Made by a program: the position numbers and the translations under genes. Shown piece by piece: positions 15,226 to 23,372 of a DNA stretch of 42,384 nt; position 1 is the stretch's first letter; the number at the start of each line of letters is the position of its first letter. Location of the stretch: contig JAKAJC010000010.1 of NCBI GenBank assembly GCA_021814005.1, positions 1 to 42,384 on the forward strand, in the 5' to 3' direction. The stretch comes from Microcaldota archaeon. Its GTDB lineage: Archaea > Micrarchaeota > Micrarchaeia > Anstonellales > Anstonellaceae. Under the pieces are notes generated by a model. The model was not told the DNA's origin, made no database searches, and saw nothing but the letters and a program-made list of their open reading frames with translations.

Positions 15226-16007
15226 GACTTGAATTCCTCGAAAATGTCCTCGCCCGGATACACCCTCATTCCCGAGCCGGGCAAGAATTCGAAGGGGCAT
15301 ATTTTCTGCGAATGGTTTGTCCCCCTCATTTTGAGAATCTCAATCGCCCTAAACCTCACATTGCGCTGGCGAGGATGATGGAGCAGAATGACGGCATCGG
15401 ACAGATAGTCCATTCCGGCGGGCATGTGTCCCCCGATTTCGGCCGCCTCGCCCGAGAGCATGGTGGTGCAGCCCCATTTGCGCACAAGCTCGAAAAGATT
15501 TCTCTGCGCCTCGCGCGCCTGATACTGTGACTCGAACATGACAACATATGCCGAGAGCGAGTCGATGGCAATCCGTTTGGCCCCAGTCTCGGAAATAGTA
15601 TCCCAAATCATGCCGCCGCCCTCTTCGGCCAGCCGCTTCACTTCGTGGGGCTTGTAGTTGATGATTGCAACTGCGCCCTGCTTTTCCATCTCGGCCATGT
15701 CCCAGCCGAAAGACATCGAATGGCGTATAATCGACTCCTTGCTTTCCTCGAACGAGAGAAACACGCCGCCCTCGCCCTGCTGCAGCGCGCCGTTGACCAG
15801 AAACTGCGTCATCATCGTTGTCTTGCCCGCGCCCGGCTCGCCCATGCACAAAACAGAGGAGCCGCGCTCAAGGCCGCCCTCGCACAGCTCGTCAAGGCCT
15901 TCAATTCCCGTCGGCACGCGCTCTGACAAATCCGCCTGTGACGGCGGCTGCTTTGCGCCGGGGGCCTGCGCAGATGATGCTTTGGGCGGGGCGGCTGTCT
16001 TTGCCAT
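15210..16007 (-). CDS. KaiC/RecA-superfamily ATPase, intact motifs
   Basis: The 265-residue, single-domain KaiC-like protein has a low-complexity N-terminus of about 28 residues and then VPTGIEGLDELCEGGLERGS, the typical KaiC lead-in. Walker A is GEPGAGKT (residues 56-63), the paired catalytic glutamates are Glu87 and Glu88 in LSFEESKE, and Walker B ends at Asp149 in RIAIDSLS. The C-terminal half carries RAIEILKMRGTNHS, as in archaeal KaiC homologues. The family includes ArlH and many signalling ATPases of unknown output. It is divergent from a degenerate paralogue, with a single TATA element between them, and is probably leaderless. Confidence 0.87.
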   Translation of the reverse strand: MAKTAAPPKASSAQAPGAKQPPSQADLSERVPTGIEGLDELCEGGLERGSSVLCMGEPGAGKTTMMTQFLVNGALQQGEGGVFLSFEESKESIIRHSMSFGWDMAEMEKQGAVAIINYKPHEVKRLAEEGGGMIWDTISETGAKRIAIDSLSAYVVMFESQYQAREAQRNLFELVRKWGCTTMLSGEAAEIGGHMPAGMDYLSDAVILLHHPRQRNVRFRAIEILKMRGTNHSQKICPFEFLPGSGMRVYPGEDIFEEFKSREGF

Positions 16008-16027
16008 AACTCCCCTATCCTCCCCAA

Positions 16028-16037
16028 CCCTATAAAA
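16028..16037. promoter_or_regulatory. Shared TATA element of the divergent KaiC-like pair
   Basis: The element cctataaaaa is central in the 54-base gap between the start at 16007 (minus) and 16062 (plus), about 25 and 30 bases away. Both messages would be leaderless. Confidence 0.55.
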
Positions 16038-16061
16038 AACTGCTCCATGGTCATTAGTAGC

Positions 16062-16811
16062 ATGTCAGAGCGTCCTCTTCCCTCCAGCGGCATCCCGACA
16101 ACCGACCGGCCGATGGACCCCAACCGCATGCGCACCGGCGTGCCAGGTCTTGACACGCTGCTCGGCGGCGGCCTCTCGCCAAAAACCAACCTTCTGCTTT
16201 ACGGCGAGCCCATGTGCGGCAAAAAGCTCATGTCTATGCAATACATCTATCAGGGGCTGGTGGAGGACATCCCCGGCATATTCGTTCTGACCGACTTCGG
16301 CTATTCGGAATGGAAGGCCAAGATGGCGCACGCGGGCTGGAATCTCGCCCCTTACGAGCAGAGCGGCATGCTGCAGGTAATCGACTGCTACTCGCGCCAG
16401 CTCGAGCCCTCTTTGCAGGACGCGGGCGTCATTTCCTATGCCGACTCTCCGGCCGCGCTCTCCTCGATTTCAATGCACATCGCGCGCGTGCAGGATGAAC
16501 TGTTGAAATCCTTCCCCCAACACCGCCTCGCATTCCACTCGCTCTCGTCCATTCTCAAGGAAACCGACTCCGCCACCTTCTTCCGCTTCATGCAGTTCGT
16601 TGTCGGCAAATTCCGCCGCGAGGGCGCGACGGCCATGTATCTGATGGAAAAAGGCATGCATGACGAGAAGGACGTCAAGATGGTGGAGCATTTCATGGAC
16701 GGCGTGATTGAATTCGACGCCGGCAAGATGCGCATAAAGGGCCTGAACATGTCCACCGACACGTGGTATCACTATTACATTACAGACCAGGGCGTAATGG
16801 TGCGGATTTGA
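16062..16811 (+). CDS. Degenerate KaiC-like protein, likely not an ATPase
   Basis: The 249-residue paralogue of the divergent gene keeps the KaiC lead-in (MRTGVPGLDTLLGGGLSP) and fold pattern but has lost key residues. Its Walker A is GEPMCGKK (48-55), with Lys where Thr/Ser must bind magnesium. The paired glutamates are replaced in FVLTDFGYSEW. The Walker B aspartate is replaced in HRLAFHSLSS. It probably binds nucleotide weakly or not at all and may act as a regulatory partner. An ATG at 16047 is possible, but the TATA distance favours 16062. The membrane-protein gene follows 13 bases later with its own GGTG site. Confidence 0.75.
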   Translation: MSERPLPSSGIPTTDRPMDPNRMRTGVPGLDTLLGGGLSPKTNLLLYGEPMCGKKLMSMQYIYQGLVEDIPGIFVLTDFGYSEWKAKMAHAGWNLAPYEQSGMLQVIDCYSRQLEPSLQDAGVISYADSPAALSSISMHIARVQDELLKSFPQHRLAFHSLSSILKETDSATFFRFMQFVVGKFRREGATAMYLMEKGMHDEKDVKMVEHFMDGVIEFDAGKMRIKGLNMSTDTWYHYYITDQGVMVRI

Positions 16812-16824
16812 ATATGGTGTTTGA

Positions 16825-17394
16825 ATGGCGAAAACCTATATCTTCAAAAGCACTGACGATTTAATCGCATTCATCAAGTCCTCTGTCATCGGATTGTTTT
16901 TTTATATCACATTCAGCTTGGTCATCCCGGTCATCCCGTCCATCCTCGATAATCCGATTTCAATGTTTTTCTCCAATCCGTTCGAGATGTTCGTCATTTT
17001 CATTCTGCTGTATCTGGTTATCCGTTCGCTCTTTCTCCTCTGGAATCTGAACTACCGCGAACTGCGTTTCGAGCCTGAGCTCCGTCAGATAATTGTCTCG
17101 GAGCGGTTGACTAATCACCTGTTTATCAAGCAGGTGCGCACCCTCAGGCCTGAGGAAATAAAGGATATTGAGATGAAATTTGTAAAGAGCAACCTCCCCT
17201 ATCGTTCCGGATATCATCCGTACCCTGCGCTGGCCGTGATTCTACATCTAGTCAACAATTCCGAATACGTCGTCAAGCTACCGATTAGTCGCTTACCGAA
17301 TCAAGCACACTCAGCCGCAAAAATCCTTTCCGTCAAAGAGGCCGCTCAAGCGCTGAATATAACTCTCATCGACTCTACTTCTATGTCAAATTGA
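16825..17394 (+). CDS. Membrane protein with two helices and a cytosolic domain
   Basis: This 189-residue protein is not recognised. Two hydrophobic segments (about residues 18-41 and 53-73) are followed by a domain of about 110 residues rich in alternating hydrophobics (RELRFEPELRQIIVSERL, then ALAVILHLVNNSEYVVKLPI), which might be PH-like. It shares a transcript with the degenerate KaiC-like gene, with a GGTG site at 16816-16819. A link between the two (for example membrane recruitment) is inference. Confidence 0.7.
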   Translation: MAKTYIFKSTDDLIAFIKSSVIGLFFYITFSLVIPVIPSILDNPISMFFSNPFEMFVIFILLYLVIRSLFLLWNLNYRELRFEPELRQIIVSERLTNHLFIKQVRTLRPEEIKDIEMKFVKSNLPYRSGYHPYPALAVILHLVNNSEYVVKLPISRLPNQAHSAAKILSVKEAAQALNITLIDSTSMSN

Positions 17395-17447
17395 GCAGTA
17401 TTGCCGCGATTCGCCGCCTGCCGGCGTGAGACCGCTGTGCCTCTTTC

Positions 17448-18161
17448 TCACCAGGCTTCCTTGTGTATTCTCTCCTTGGCCACGCCCTCTCCCTCCAGCA
17501 TGGCCTGCATGGCGTCATTGAATGCCTTCGGCCCGCAGAAATAGAAATGCGAAAGCTCGAAATCCACTCCGTGCAGCCTGAGCATTTGTGTTGTAATGCG
17601 CCCGCACTCGCCTTCCCATCCTTTCGGCGGCACTTCACAGGTAAGCGTAGAGGCAAGCCGCAGATTCGGATTTTTGCCTGCGAATTCTGCCAGCAAATCC
17701 ATGAATGCGGCATCTGTCAATTCGCGGTTTGAATAAAACATGTGCGTCTGCCGCGAGTCTTTCTTCTGCGTCAGCTCCTCGGCCATGCACATAAGCGGCG
17801 TCACTCCGATTCCGGCCGCCAGAAGAACAATCGGGGCATTATTTTCAGCCAAGGTGAAGAACCCATATGGCCCCGAAATCTCAATCTTATCCCCCTGTTT
17901 TTTTTCGAAAAGCGCGTGCGTGAAATTCCCGTGCAATTTGATTCCGAAGCGAAGTTTGTCGGGCGTGTATGCGCGCGCGGCCGAGTAGGAGCGCATGGGC
18001 GGCTTCAAGCCCGGCACATCAGTAATTCTCAGCATGAAAAACTGGCCAGCCTTAAATGGCGGAACCGGCTGCCCGTCTGCGGGCGTGAAAACAAATGAGC
18101 GGACATCGTCTGCTTCATGCTTGACCTCGCTCAGCACATAGGGGCGGTAAGGGGCGGCCAT
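17448..18161 (-). CDS. FAD/NAD(P)H oxidoreductase, ferredoxin reductase-like
   Basis: The 237-residue flavoprotein moves electrons between NAD(P)H and a protein or iron-sulfur partner. The FAD-binding barrel has GQFFMLRI and the RSYS motif (57-60), which contacts FAD. The NAD(P)-binding half has LLAAGIGVTPLMCMAEEL and HFYFCGPKAFNDAM, and the protein ends in an aromatic residue (EAW). No 2Fe-2S or dihydroorotate-oxidase (PyrK) Cys cluster is present. The ATG at 18161 has a GGTGA site seven bases upstream. The partner and direction of electron flow are unknown. Confidence 0.88.
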   Translation of the reverse strand: MAAPYRPYVLSEVKHEADDVRSFVFTPADGQPVPPFKAGQFFMLRITDVPGLKPPMRSYSAARAYTPDKLRFGIKLHGNFTHALFEKKQGDKIEISGPYGFFTLAENNAPIVLLAAGIGVTPLMCMAEELTQKKDSRQTHMFYSNRELTDAAFMDLLAEFAGKNPNLRLASTLTCEVPPKGWEGECGRITTQMLRLHGVDFELSHFYFCGPKAFNDAMQAMLEGEGVAKERIHKEAW

Positions 18162-18264
18162 GAAAATCACCAATAATTCTGGTTAAGCTACTATCAAACT
18201 AATATACCAATTCCCAAATCACGCCTATTTTTCTCCCACGTTTTGCCGCCTGCGCCTAAAATAG

Positions 18265-18276
18265 CTTTATATAAAT
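18265..18276 (+). promoter_or_regulatory. TATA box of the ATPase operon
   Basis: The strong element ctttatataaat is 84-95 bases before the first ATPase gene. Transcription should start near 18297, giving a leader of about 60 bases. Confidence 0.7.
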
Positions 18277-18309
18277 TGCCGTCGATTGAAATGCCATCAA
18301 CGACATAGT

Positions 18310-18339
18310 GTGGGAAGTGGTTGAACACGCTTAGCCCAC
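18310..18339 (+). promoter_or_regulatory. Hairpin in the ATPase operon leader
   Basis: GTGGG (18310-18314) pairs with CCCAC (18335-18339), AA with TT, and GTG (18317-18319) with CAC (18326-18328) around a GTTGAA loop. Two-base bulges lie on the 3' side. It is 20 bases before the first gene's ATG and just downstream of the predicted transcription start. Confidence 0.45.
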
Positions 18340-18359
18340 CTGATATAGGGATGGTCTTG

Positions 18360-18695
18360 ATGGAAACCAAACAAACCTCTCATTCTTCTGCTCCCGATTT
18401 CTTGGCCGAAGTTCATGCCGTAGCCAAGGCGGAGCAGCTGGCGGCCGAGCGCATAACCCGCGCGCAGGCCGAATGCCAGCAGATACATGCCGAGGCGCAG
18501 GCGCAGGCTGTTGAAATAACCGCCAAGGCGTCCGAGCGCGCTGTCGAGGAGAAGAACAAAATCATCTCCGCCCGCCGCCGCGAAACCGACGCCAAACTGA
18601 AAAAGAGGATGGAACAGGCGGACAAGCTGGCATCCAATCTTGCCTCGCGCCGCCTCAGCGATTCGGCCATCCGCGAAATCTGCGAAAGAATCTGA
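18360..18695 (+). CDS. atpH: A-type ATPase subunit H (peripheral-stalk coiled coil)
   Basis: The first gene of the ATPase operon encodes a charged, Ala/Glu/Arg-rich coiled coil of 111 residues. With subunit E such proteins form the peripheral stalks. The heptad-like run covers about residues 15-85 (AEQLAAERITRAQAECQQIH, AKASERAVEEKNKIISARRR). An ATG at 18351 is also possible; 18360 is chosen because a GGGATGG sequence sits eight bases upstream. Position before the large I subunit, as in the Methanosarcina H-I-K-E-C-F-A-B-D order, supports the call. Confidence 0.78.
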   Translation: METKQTSHSSAPDFLAEVHAVAKAEQLAAERITRAQAECQQIHAEAQAQAVEITAKASERAVEEKNKIISARRRETDAKLKKRMEQADKLASNLASRRLSDSAIREICERI

Positions 18696-18721
18696 GTAGA
18701 GTTGCGAATCCGAGGTCACGT

Positions 18722-20617
18722 ATGCTCAAACCCGTCGCACTGCGAAAGATTTACCTCATCGGGCTCAAGGGCGCGCAAGCGCAAGCCCTCGGTCTTTGGC
18801 AGAAGATGGGTGTTATCCACATCGCGCCGTTGCCGGTTCAGGCACTGGGCCTGAGCGGCGGGCAGCCGCTTGCGGATTATGCAAAAGTCTCGCAGCAGCT
18901 TGTGCGCATCCGCGCCATTCTCTCACAGCTTGAGAAAACCGAAGTAAAGTCCGCGCCTATCCCCGGCGACCTTCTTGAAACCGCAAAATCTGTTCAAATC
19001 GACGCAGAGCTTCTTTCATTAAAAGAGGACGAGGAGCGCCTGAGCAAGCAGGCAGACGAATGGTCTTCGGCCGAAAAGCAGCTGCGCCGCCTTTCCAATT
19101 TCGAAATCGATTTCGGCGCATTGCCAACAAATCTTCATTACCAGCTTGTTGTCCTGGGCGACAAAGAAAAAGAAACATCGGCGGCGCTCAGCCATCTCAA
19201 GCGCACTCTCAAGCACTCCGAGATTCTCACAGCGCCGGACGGGCTTGACCCCAAATCCACCATCGCCCTTCTCGCATTCCCCCCTTCGCAAAACATCGCA
19301 TCAGCGCTTGCGGACGGAACAGAAAAACTCGAATGGCCGAAACTCGGCGGCAGTCCGGCGCAGGCGCTTCTTCGCGCTCAGGGCGAACTTGCCTCAATCC
19401 GCGAGGGGCTCAAATCAATTTCGCGCCGCCGCCACGACCTTTCTCTTGAATACTACCCTCTCTGCGCGCGGCTGGAGGAAGCCCTTTCCATCTCATCAGA
19501 CCTGGCCCGCGTGTCGTCCAGCATGGGCGAATCATCGGGCTGCTTCTTTGCCTCGGGCTGGGTGCATCCGGACAAACTGCCCCATCTTGAGCACGAGACG
19601 CGCCAGATGTTCGGCCGCAAGGTTGTCATCAAGCGCGCCCACATGTCTGCAGACCACCCCGACCCGGCGCAGCCAACGCTTCTTGACAATCCGCCCGTTG
19701 CCGCGCCCGCGCAATTCTTGGTCGAATTCCTCTCGATTCCGCGCGCAAACGAAATCGACCCCACCCTTATCACGTTCTTCACAATCCCGCTTCTCTACGG
19801 CATGATTGTGGGCGACGCGGGCTATGCGCTCATCAGCCTTGCACTCGCCCTTTTCCTCCGCTCCAAATCCGCCAAAGGCGGCCTGCTCTACAACATTTCG
19901 GGCCTCTGGATTCTTGGCGCAATCCCCTGCTTTATTTTCGGCGTGCTGTTTGACGAATACTTCGGCTACGGGCACGCGCACCTTCTCGGCACCACTCTTT
20001 ACACGGCGGTGGTGCACCGAGTCGAGAATGTGCAGCTTCTCTTGCTGCTCACCATTATCACGGGCTGGATTCATGTCGCGCTCGGCTTTGCATTGGGTGC
20101 TGTCAACGAGTGGTCGCATTCCAAAAAGCACGCCATTGCAAAATTGGCATGGCTGCCGATTCAGCTGGGCGGCACTCTGGCTGTTTCATTCTATCTTCTG
20201 CATGCGGTCAGCCCCGATGTGGGCATGGCCGGCGCAGCGCTGATGGTAATCGGCATGGGAATTCTCGGCTGGGCCGAAGGGCCTCTGGGGCTTGTGGAAG
20301 TTCCGGGCCTTGCGTCCAACATCATGTCCTATGCCCGTATCGCGGCGGTCGGAGTTGCAGGCGTTATTCTGGCCGAGGCCATCAATTCCATGGTGTCGCC
20401 GAATCCCAACCTGCTGAGCACGCCGATGGGCATTCTCACATTCATAATAATCGCAATCATCTATGTGCTGATGCACGTAATCAACACGTTCATCGCCATG
20501 TTCGAGGGCGTAATCCACGGGGCCCGGTTGAACGTTGTCGAGTTCTTCGGCAAGTTTTTCAGGGGCGGCGGAATGCCGTTCAAACCATTGGAGGAGAAGA
20601 GGCGCTTAAGCGCGTAA
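18722..20617 (+). CDS. atpI: A-type ATPase subunit I (a subunit)
   Basis: The 631-residue stator subunit provides the ion half-channels. The N-terminal cytosolic half (about residues 1-330) is hydrophilic with coiled-coil stretches. The C-terminal half has seven or eight membrane helices, beginning IDPTLITFFTIPLLYGMIVGDAGYALIS, a strong family signature. The channel arginine is in NIMSYARIAAVGVAGVILAEAIN. The start has a GAGGT site eight bases upstream. A long hairpin lies in the 89-base gap before the next gene. Confidence 0.95.
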   Translation: MLKPVALRKIYLIGLKGAQAQALGLWQKMGVIHIAPLPVQALGLSGGQPLADYAKVSQQLVRIRAILSQLEKTEVKSAPIPGDLLETAKSVQIDAELLSLKEDEERLSKQADEWSSAEKQLRRLSNFEIDFGALPTNLHYQLVVLGDKEKETSAALSHLKRTLKHSEILTAPDGLDPKSTIALLAFPPSQNIASALADGTEKLEWPKLGGSPAQALLRAQGELASIREGLKSISRRRHDLSLEYYPLCARLEEALSISSDLARVSSSMGESSGCFFASGWVHPDKLPHLEHETRQMFGRKVVIKRAHMSADHPDPAQPTLLDNPPVAAPAQFLVEFLSIPRANEIDPTLITFFTIPLLYGMIVGDAGYALISLALALFLRSKSAKGGLLYNISGLWILGAIPCFIFGVLFDEYFGYGHAHLLGTTLYTAVVHRVENVQLLLLLTIITGWIHVALGFALGAVNEWSHSKKHAIAKLAWLPIQLGGTLAVSFYLLHAVSPDVGMAGAALMVIGMGILGWAEGPLGLVEVPGLASNIMSYARIAAVGVAGVILAEAINSMVSPNPNLLSTPMGILTFIIIAIIYVLMHVINTFIAMFEGVIHGARLNVVEFFGKFFRGGGMPFKPLEEKRRLSA

Positions 20618-20652
20618 TTTCATGTATCATGCGTACCGAAACTAACAATTCT

Positions 20653-20686
20653 GGAAATATCGTCCGTATAGCGGACGAATATTTTC
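20653..20686 (+). promoter_or_regulatory. Long intercistronic hairpin before the c-subunit gene
   Basis: GGAAATATCGTCCG (20653-20666) pairs with CGGACGAATATTTTC (20672-20686) around a TATAG loop. That makes 14 base pairs with one bulged A and one G-T pair. It sits about 20 bases before the start of subunit K and just before its GAGGTG site. It could stabilise a processed message or adjust c-subunit translation. Confidence 0.7.
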
Positions 20687-20706
20687 AAGAAAAATGAGGT
20701 GTAGAT

Positions 20707-20988
20707 ATGGCAGTAGACACAGCAGCGGTTGCAGCAACCAGTACGTTCCTGACCCGTGACGCGGCCCTCGCCCTCGGCGCCGGCCTTGCGATGACGGGCG
20801 GCGCGCTGGCTACGGCGTGGGCGCAGGCCTCCATCGGCTCTGCGATTATGGGCGTGGTGGCTGAGAAGCCTGAAGAGGCATTCAAGCTCATCGTCTACAT
20901 GGCCCTGCCTGAATTGCTCGTGCTCTTGGGATTCGTCGTCGCCTTCCTGCTCATCGGGCAGCTCGGTGGCGAGGCCAAACCGGCTTAA
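20707..20988 (+). CDS. atpK: A-type ATPase subunit K (proteolipid c)
   Basis: The 93-residue protein is a single two-helix hairpin (helix 1 about 20-50, helix 2 about 58-84), one of the small type of c subunits that build the rotor ring. The ion-binding carboxylate is Glu69 in MALPELLVLLGFVV. Leu follows where Na+-binding rings often have Ser or Thr, which hints at protons; that is weak inference. GAGGTG stands before the ATG. Ring subunits are needed in many copies per enzyme, which may explain the separate hairpin upstream. Confidence 0.95.
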   Translation: MAVDTAAVAATSTFLTRDAALALGAGLAMTGGALATAWAQASIGSAIMGVVAEKPEEAFKLIVYMALPELLVLLGFVVAFLLIGQLGGEAKPA

Positions 20989-21045
20989 ACCGCCAGTTTA
21001 AGGCCAGAGAATCGGCAATTAGCAGCAGCGTAAGGAGGAGAGTTC

Positions 21046-21711
21046 ATGAGTCTCGAGCAGCTTTGCGTGGAAATCGAGGACCGCTCAAGCGAGCAGGCCG
21101 CAGCCCAGATTAAGGCGGCGGAAGACGCCGCCAAGCGAATCGTGGAGGCGGCCAAAGCCTCAGCCCAGGCCATACTCGAGGCGGCACGCGACGAAGCGCG
21201 CGCTTTCTCGGAGGCCGAAGGGCGCGAGCGCATGGCTGCGGCGAGGCTCGAGGCCTCGCGCGCAATGGGCGAAGCCCGCGACGAGGCTGTGCGCCAGTGC
21301 GTTGCTGCGGCGTGGGAATTTTACCGTGCCATGCCGCGCCGCGCCGGATACGGCGTGCGCCTGCGCTCATGGGCGAAAAAAGCCCTCGAGGAACTGGACA
21401 CTCCGGGCGCAGTGCTGCGCGCCAACCACGCGGACCTGAACATTCTGCGCTCTGCCGGCTTCAAGGTCGCCGCATCGCCAATCGAATGCTCGGGCGGCGT
21501 GCGCGCTGAAACAAGGGACGGCCGCATAGCGGTGGATTACACCCTCGAGGCGCTCTTCGAGCGCAAGCGCGAGGATTTGCTGCACCAAATCCACCAGCAG
21601 CTGTTCAGCGCCGAGGACGAAACCGCCTCGCTTGATTTCGGCGCCGAAACAAAGCAGTCCCGCGCCAGCGGCGGGAAAAAGGCCAAGGCAAAGAAAAAAT
21701 CCCGCAAATAA
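21046..21711 (+). CDS. atpE: A-type ATPase subunit E (peripheral stalk)
   Basis: The 221-residue protein pairs with H to form the stalk that links subunits A/B to I. The N-terminal two-fifths is an Ala/Glu coiled coil (AAAQIKAAEDAAKRIVEAAK). The C-terminal globular domain carries the family pattern GGVRAETRDGRIAVDYTLEALFERKREDL. A lysine-rich tail ends it. A strong AAGGAGGAGA site is 6-8 bases before the ATG. The DNA here is unusually GC-rich and repetitive, matching the alanine-rich helix. Confidence 0.92.
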   Translation: MSLEQLCVEIEDRSSEQAAAQIKAAEDAAKRIVEAAKASAQAILEAARDEARAFSEAEGRERMAAARLEASRAMGEARDEAVRQCVAAAWEFYRAMPRRAGYGVRLRSWAKKALEELDTPGAVLRANHADLNILRSAGFKVAASPIECSGGVRAETRDGRIAVDYTLEALFERKREDLLHQIHQQLFSAEDETASLDFGAETKQSRASGGKKAKAKKKSRK

Positions 21712-21769
21712 TTTTTTGCGAGATGTGAAATGAAATGCAGACAAAATGAAATTGCAGGTGAAATGAAAA

Positions 21770-22918
21770 ATGGCATCAGCAAAATCGACCACTTCCCGCA
21801 AAAAAAACGGCGGGCTGCTCTCGCGCCTGACTTTCAGGCCGCTGGTCTACGGCTATGCCAACGCCCGCGCGCACGGGCTCTACTCCCGCCTGCTTGACGA
21901 AGAAGAGCTGAAAAGCCTGCTGGCCGCGCCCTCATTCGACGCCATGGTCGAGGTGCTGGAGCGCACCCCCTACAAGGAGCAGCTTGTTGCCCTCTCTCTG
22001 CGTTTCAAGGGCGACGAGCTCATCGAGCTTGCTGTAAGCCGCCGCTTTGCCTATTTTGCCGCACAGCTTCTCAAAATCTGCCCGCCATCGGACAGGCCCA
22101 CATTGCAGGCATTGCTTGGCCGCTGGGATGCGCACAACCTCAAAGTTGTCATGCTCGCGCGCAGGCAGAAGGAGCCGTTTGAAAAAATCGCGCCATATCT
22201 TGTGATTGCCGGAAGTCTTCGCGAAAGCGACCTGCAGCAAATACACTCGGCAACCGATGCCGAGGACATTTTGCACCTTTTGCGCGTCTCAATGGGCGGC
22301 GAGGGAATGTCGGGCTCCATGTTCTCCTCACTTGGCGAGGCGGAGCGCTTCCGCAAACTGGTGCTGGCCGCAGACAAGGCAGCCACTCTCCAGCCGCTCA
22401 TGGACGAATTCGACCGCCTTGCATACAGCATGGCAGCATCAACCGCAGCCGCATACACCGCGGACGGCGGAGAAGTGCGCCGGCTTGTCCAGCGCGCGGC
22501 GGACGAGAAAAATCTTTCCACAGTGCTGCGCCTCAGCTCGGCCGGCTCCAAGCCAGCCGACATCCGCAACTACCTTGTTCCGGGCGGCTCTGTAACAGAT
22601 TCCAAATGGCTTTCGCTTCTGCGCGAGGGCGCCCTGACAACTTCCGCCTCACGCCTCGACTCGCGCTTGGGGTGGAAAGACGCGCTCGAGGCATATTCAC
22701 GCAATTCTTCAGCCGCACAGCTCGAAGTCGCGCTCGCGCGCTCGTCGGCCGCCAAGAACGTGCGCATCTTCCACCGCTCGCAGATGAATCTGGGAGTGCT
22801 GGTGGGCGCGCTCATGCTCAAAGAGCAGGAAATGGCCAACATCCGCAAAATCGTGCGCGCCAAATCCCTGCGCCTTTCCTCATCTGAAATCGAGAAGATG
22901 CTGGTGCAAGTCAGGTAG
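21770..22918 (+). CDS. atpC: A-type ATPase subunit C (socket, V0d-like)
   Basis: The 382-residue subunit couples the central stalk to the K ring. Family features include the N-terminal YGYANARAHGLYSRLLDEEELKSLL and the repeated helical-bundle architecture with LLGRWDAHNLKVVMLARRQK, typical of V0d/AtpC. The gap before it (21712-21769) is rich in repeats of GAAATGAAA and contains AGGTGA 11 bases ahead of the ATG. Confidence 0.92.
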   Translation: MASAKSTTSRKKNGGLLSRLTFRPLVYGYANARAHGLYSRLLDEEELKSLLAAPSFDAMVEVLERTPYKEQLVALSLRFKGDELIELAVSRRFAYFAAQLLKICPPSDRPTLQALLGRWDAHNLKVVMLARRQKEPFEKIAPYLVIAGSLRESDLQQIHSATDAEDILHLLRVSMGGEGMSGSMFSSLGEAERFRKLVLAADKAATLQPLMDEFDRLAYSMAASTAAAYTADGGEVRRLVQRAADEKNLSTVLRLSSAGSKPADIRNYLVPGGSVTDSKWLSLLREGALTTSASRLDSRLGWKDALEAYSRNSSAAQLEVALARSSAAKNVRIFHRSQMNLGVLVGALMLKEQEMANIRKIVRAKSLRLSSSEIEKMLVQVR

Positions 22919-22931
22919 ACGGTGAATGCTC

Positions 22932-23333
22932 ATGACTGAACAATCCATCCCGACCGAACAAATCGTTGTCATCGGCGACAGCGCTCTGCGCACAGGCTTC
23001 AGCCTCGCGGGGCTTACACACCTTCATCCGGCCGCCACTCCTGCAGAAGGAGAGGCGCTGCTGCAGAAATTCATGGCAGACCCGGCCGTCGGCATCATCA
23101 TTGTCGACGAGCGTTTGCTTGAGGCGGCCGACTGGCGCCTGCGCCGCAAAATCGAAATGGCGGCAAAGCCCGTCGTGGTGGCGGTGCCCGGAAGGGACGG
23201 CCCCGCCGAGCAGAGCGAGTCGATTTCGAAACTGGTGAAGCGCGCTCTGGGCTTTGATTTGATGAAACGCCCCGGCGCCAACGGCAAAAACGGCAACGGC
23301 AAGAATGGAAAAGAAAACAACGGCAAGAATTGA
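22932..23333 (+). CDS. atpF: A-type ATPase subunit F
   Basis: This small central-stalk subunit has 133 residues, longer than the usual 100-110. The Rossmann-like core has IVVIGDSALRTGFSLAG, then VGIIIVDERLLE and KPVVVAVPGRDG, all typical of F. An added Gly/Asn/Lys-rich tail of about 20 residues (GKNGNGKNGKENNGKN) comes from short DNA repeats. The ATG at 22932 is favoured over one at 22926 because GGTGA (22921-22925) is six bases before it. Confidence 0.93.
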   Translation: MTEQSIPTEQIVVIGDSALRTGFSLAGLTHLHPAATPAEGEALLQKFMADPAVGIIIVDERLLEAADWRLRRKIEMAAKPVVVAVPGRDGPAEQSESISKLVKRALGFDLMKRPGANGKNGNGKNGKENNGKN

Positions 23334-23372
23334 TTCATACTAACGTAAGTTCAACAACTGAGGTGAATTTCA

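Noticed and set aside
21712-21769. Repeats of GAAATGAAA before the ATPase C gene as a regulatory array
   Set aside because: They are short and weak and may be only an AT-rich intergenic run around an AGGTGA site.
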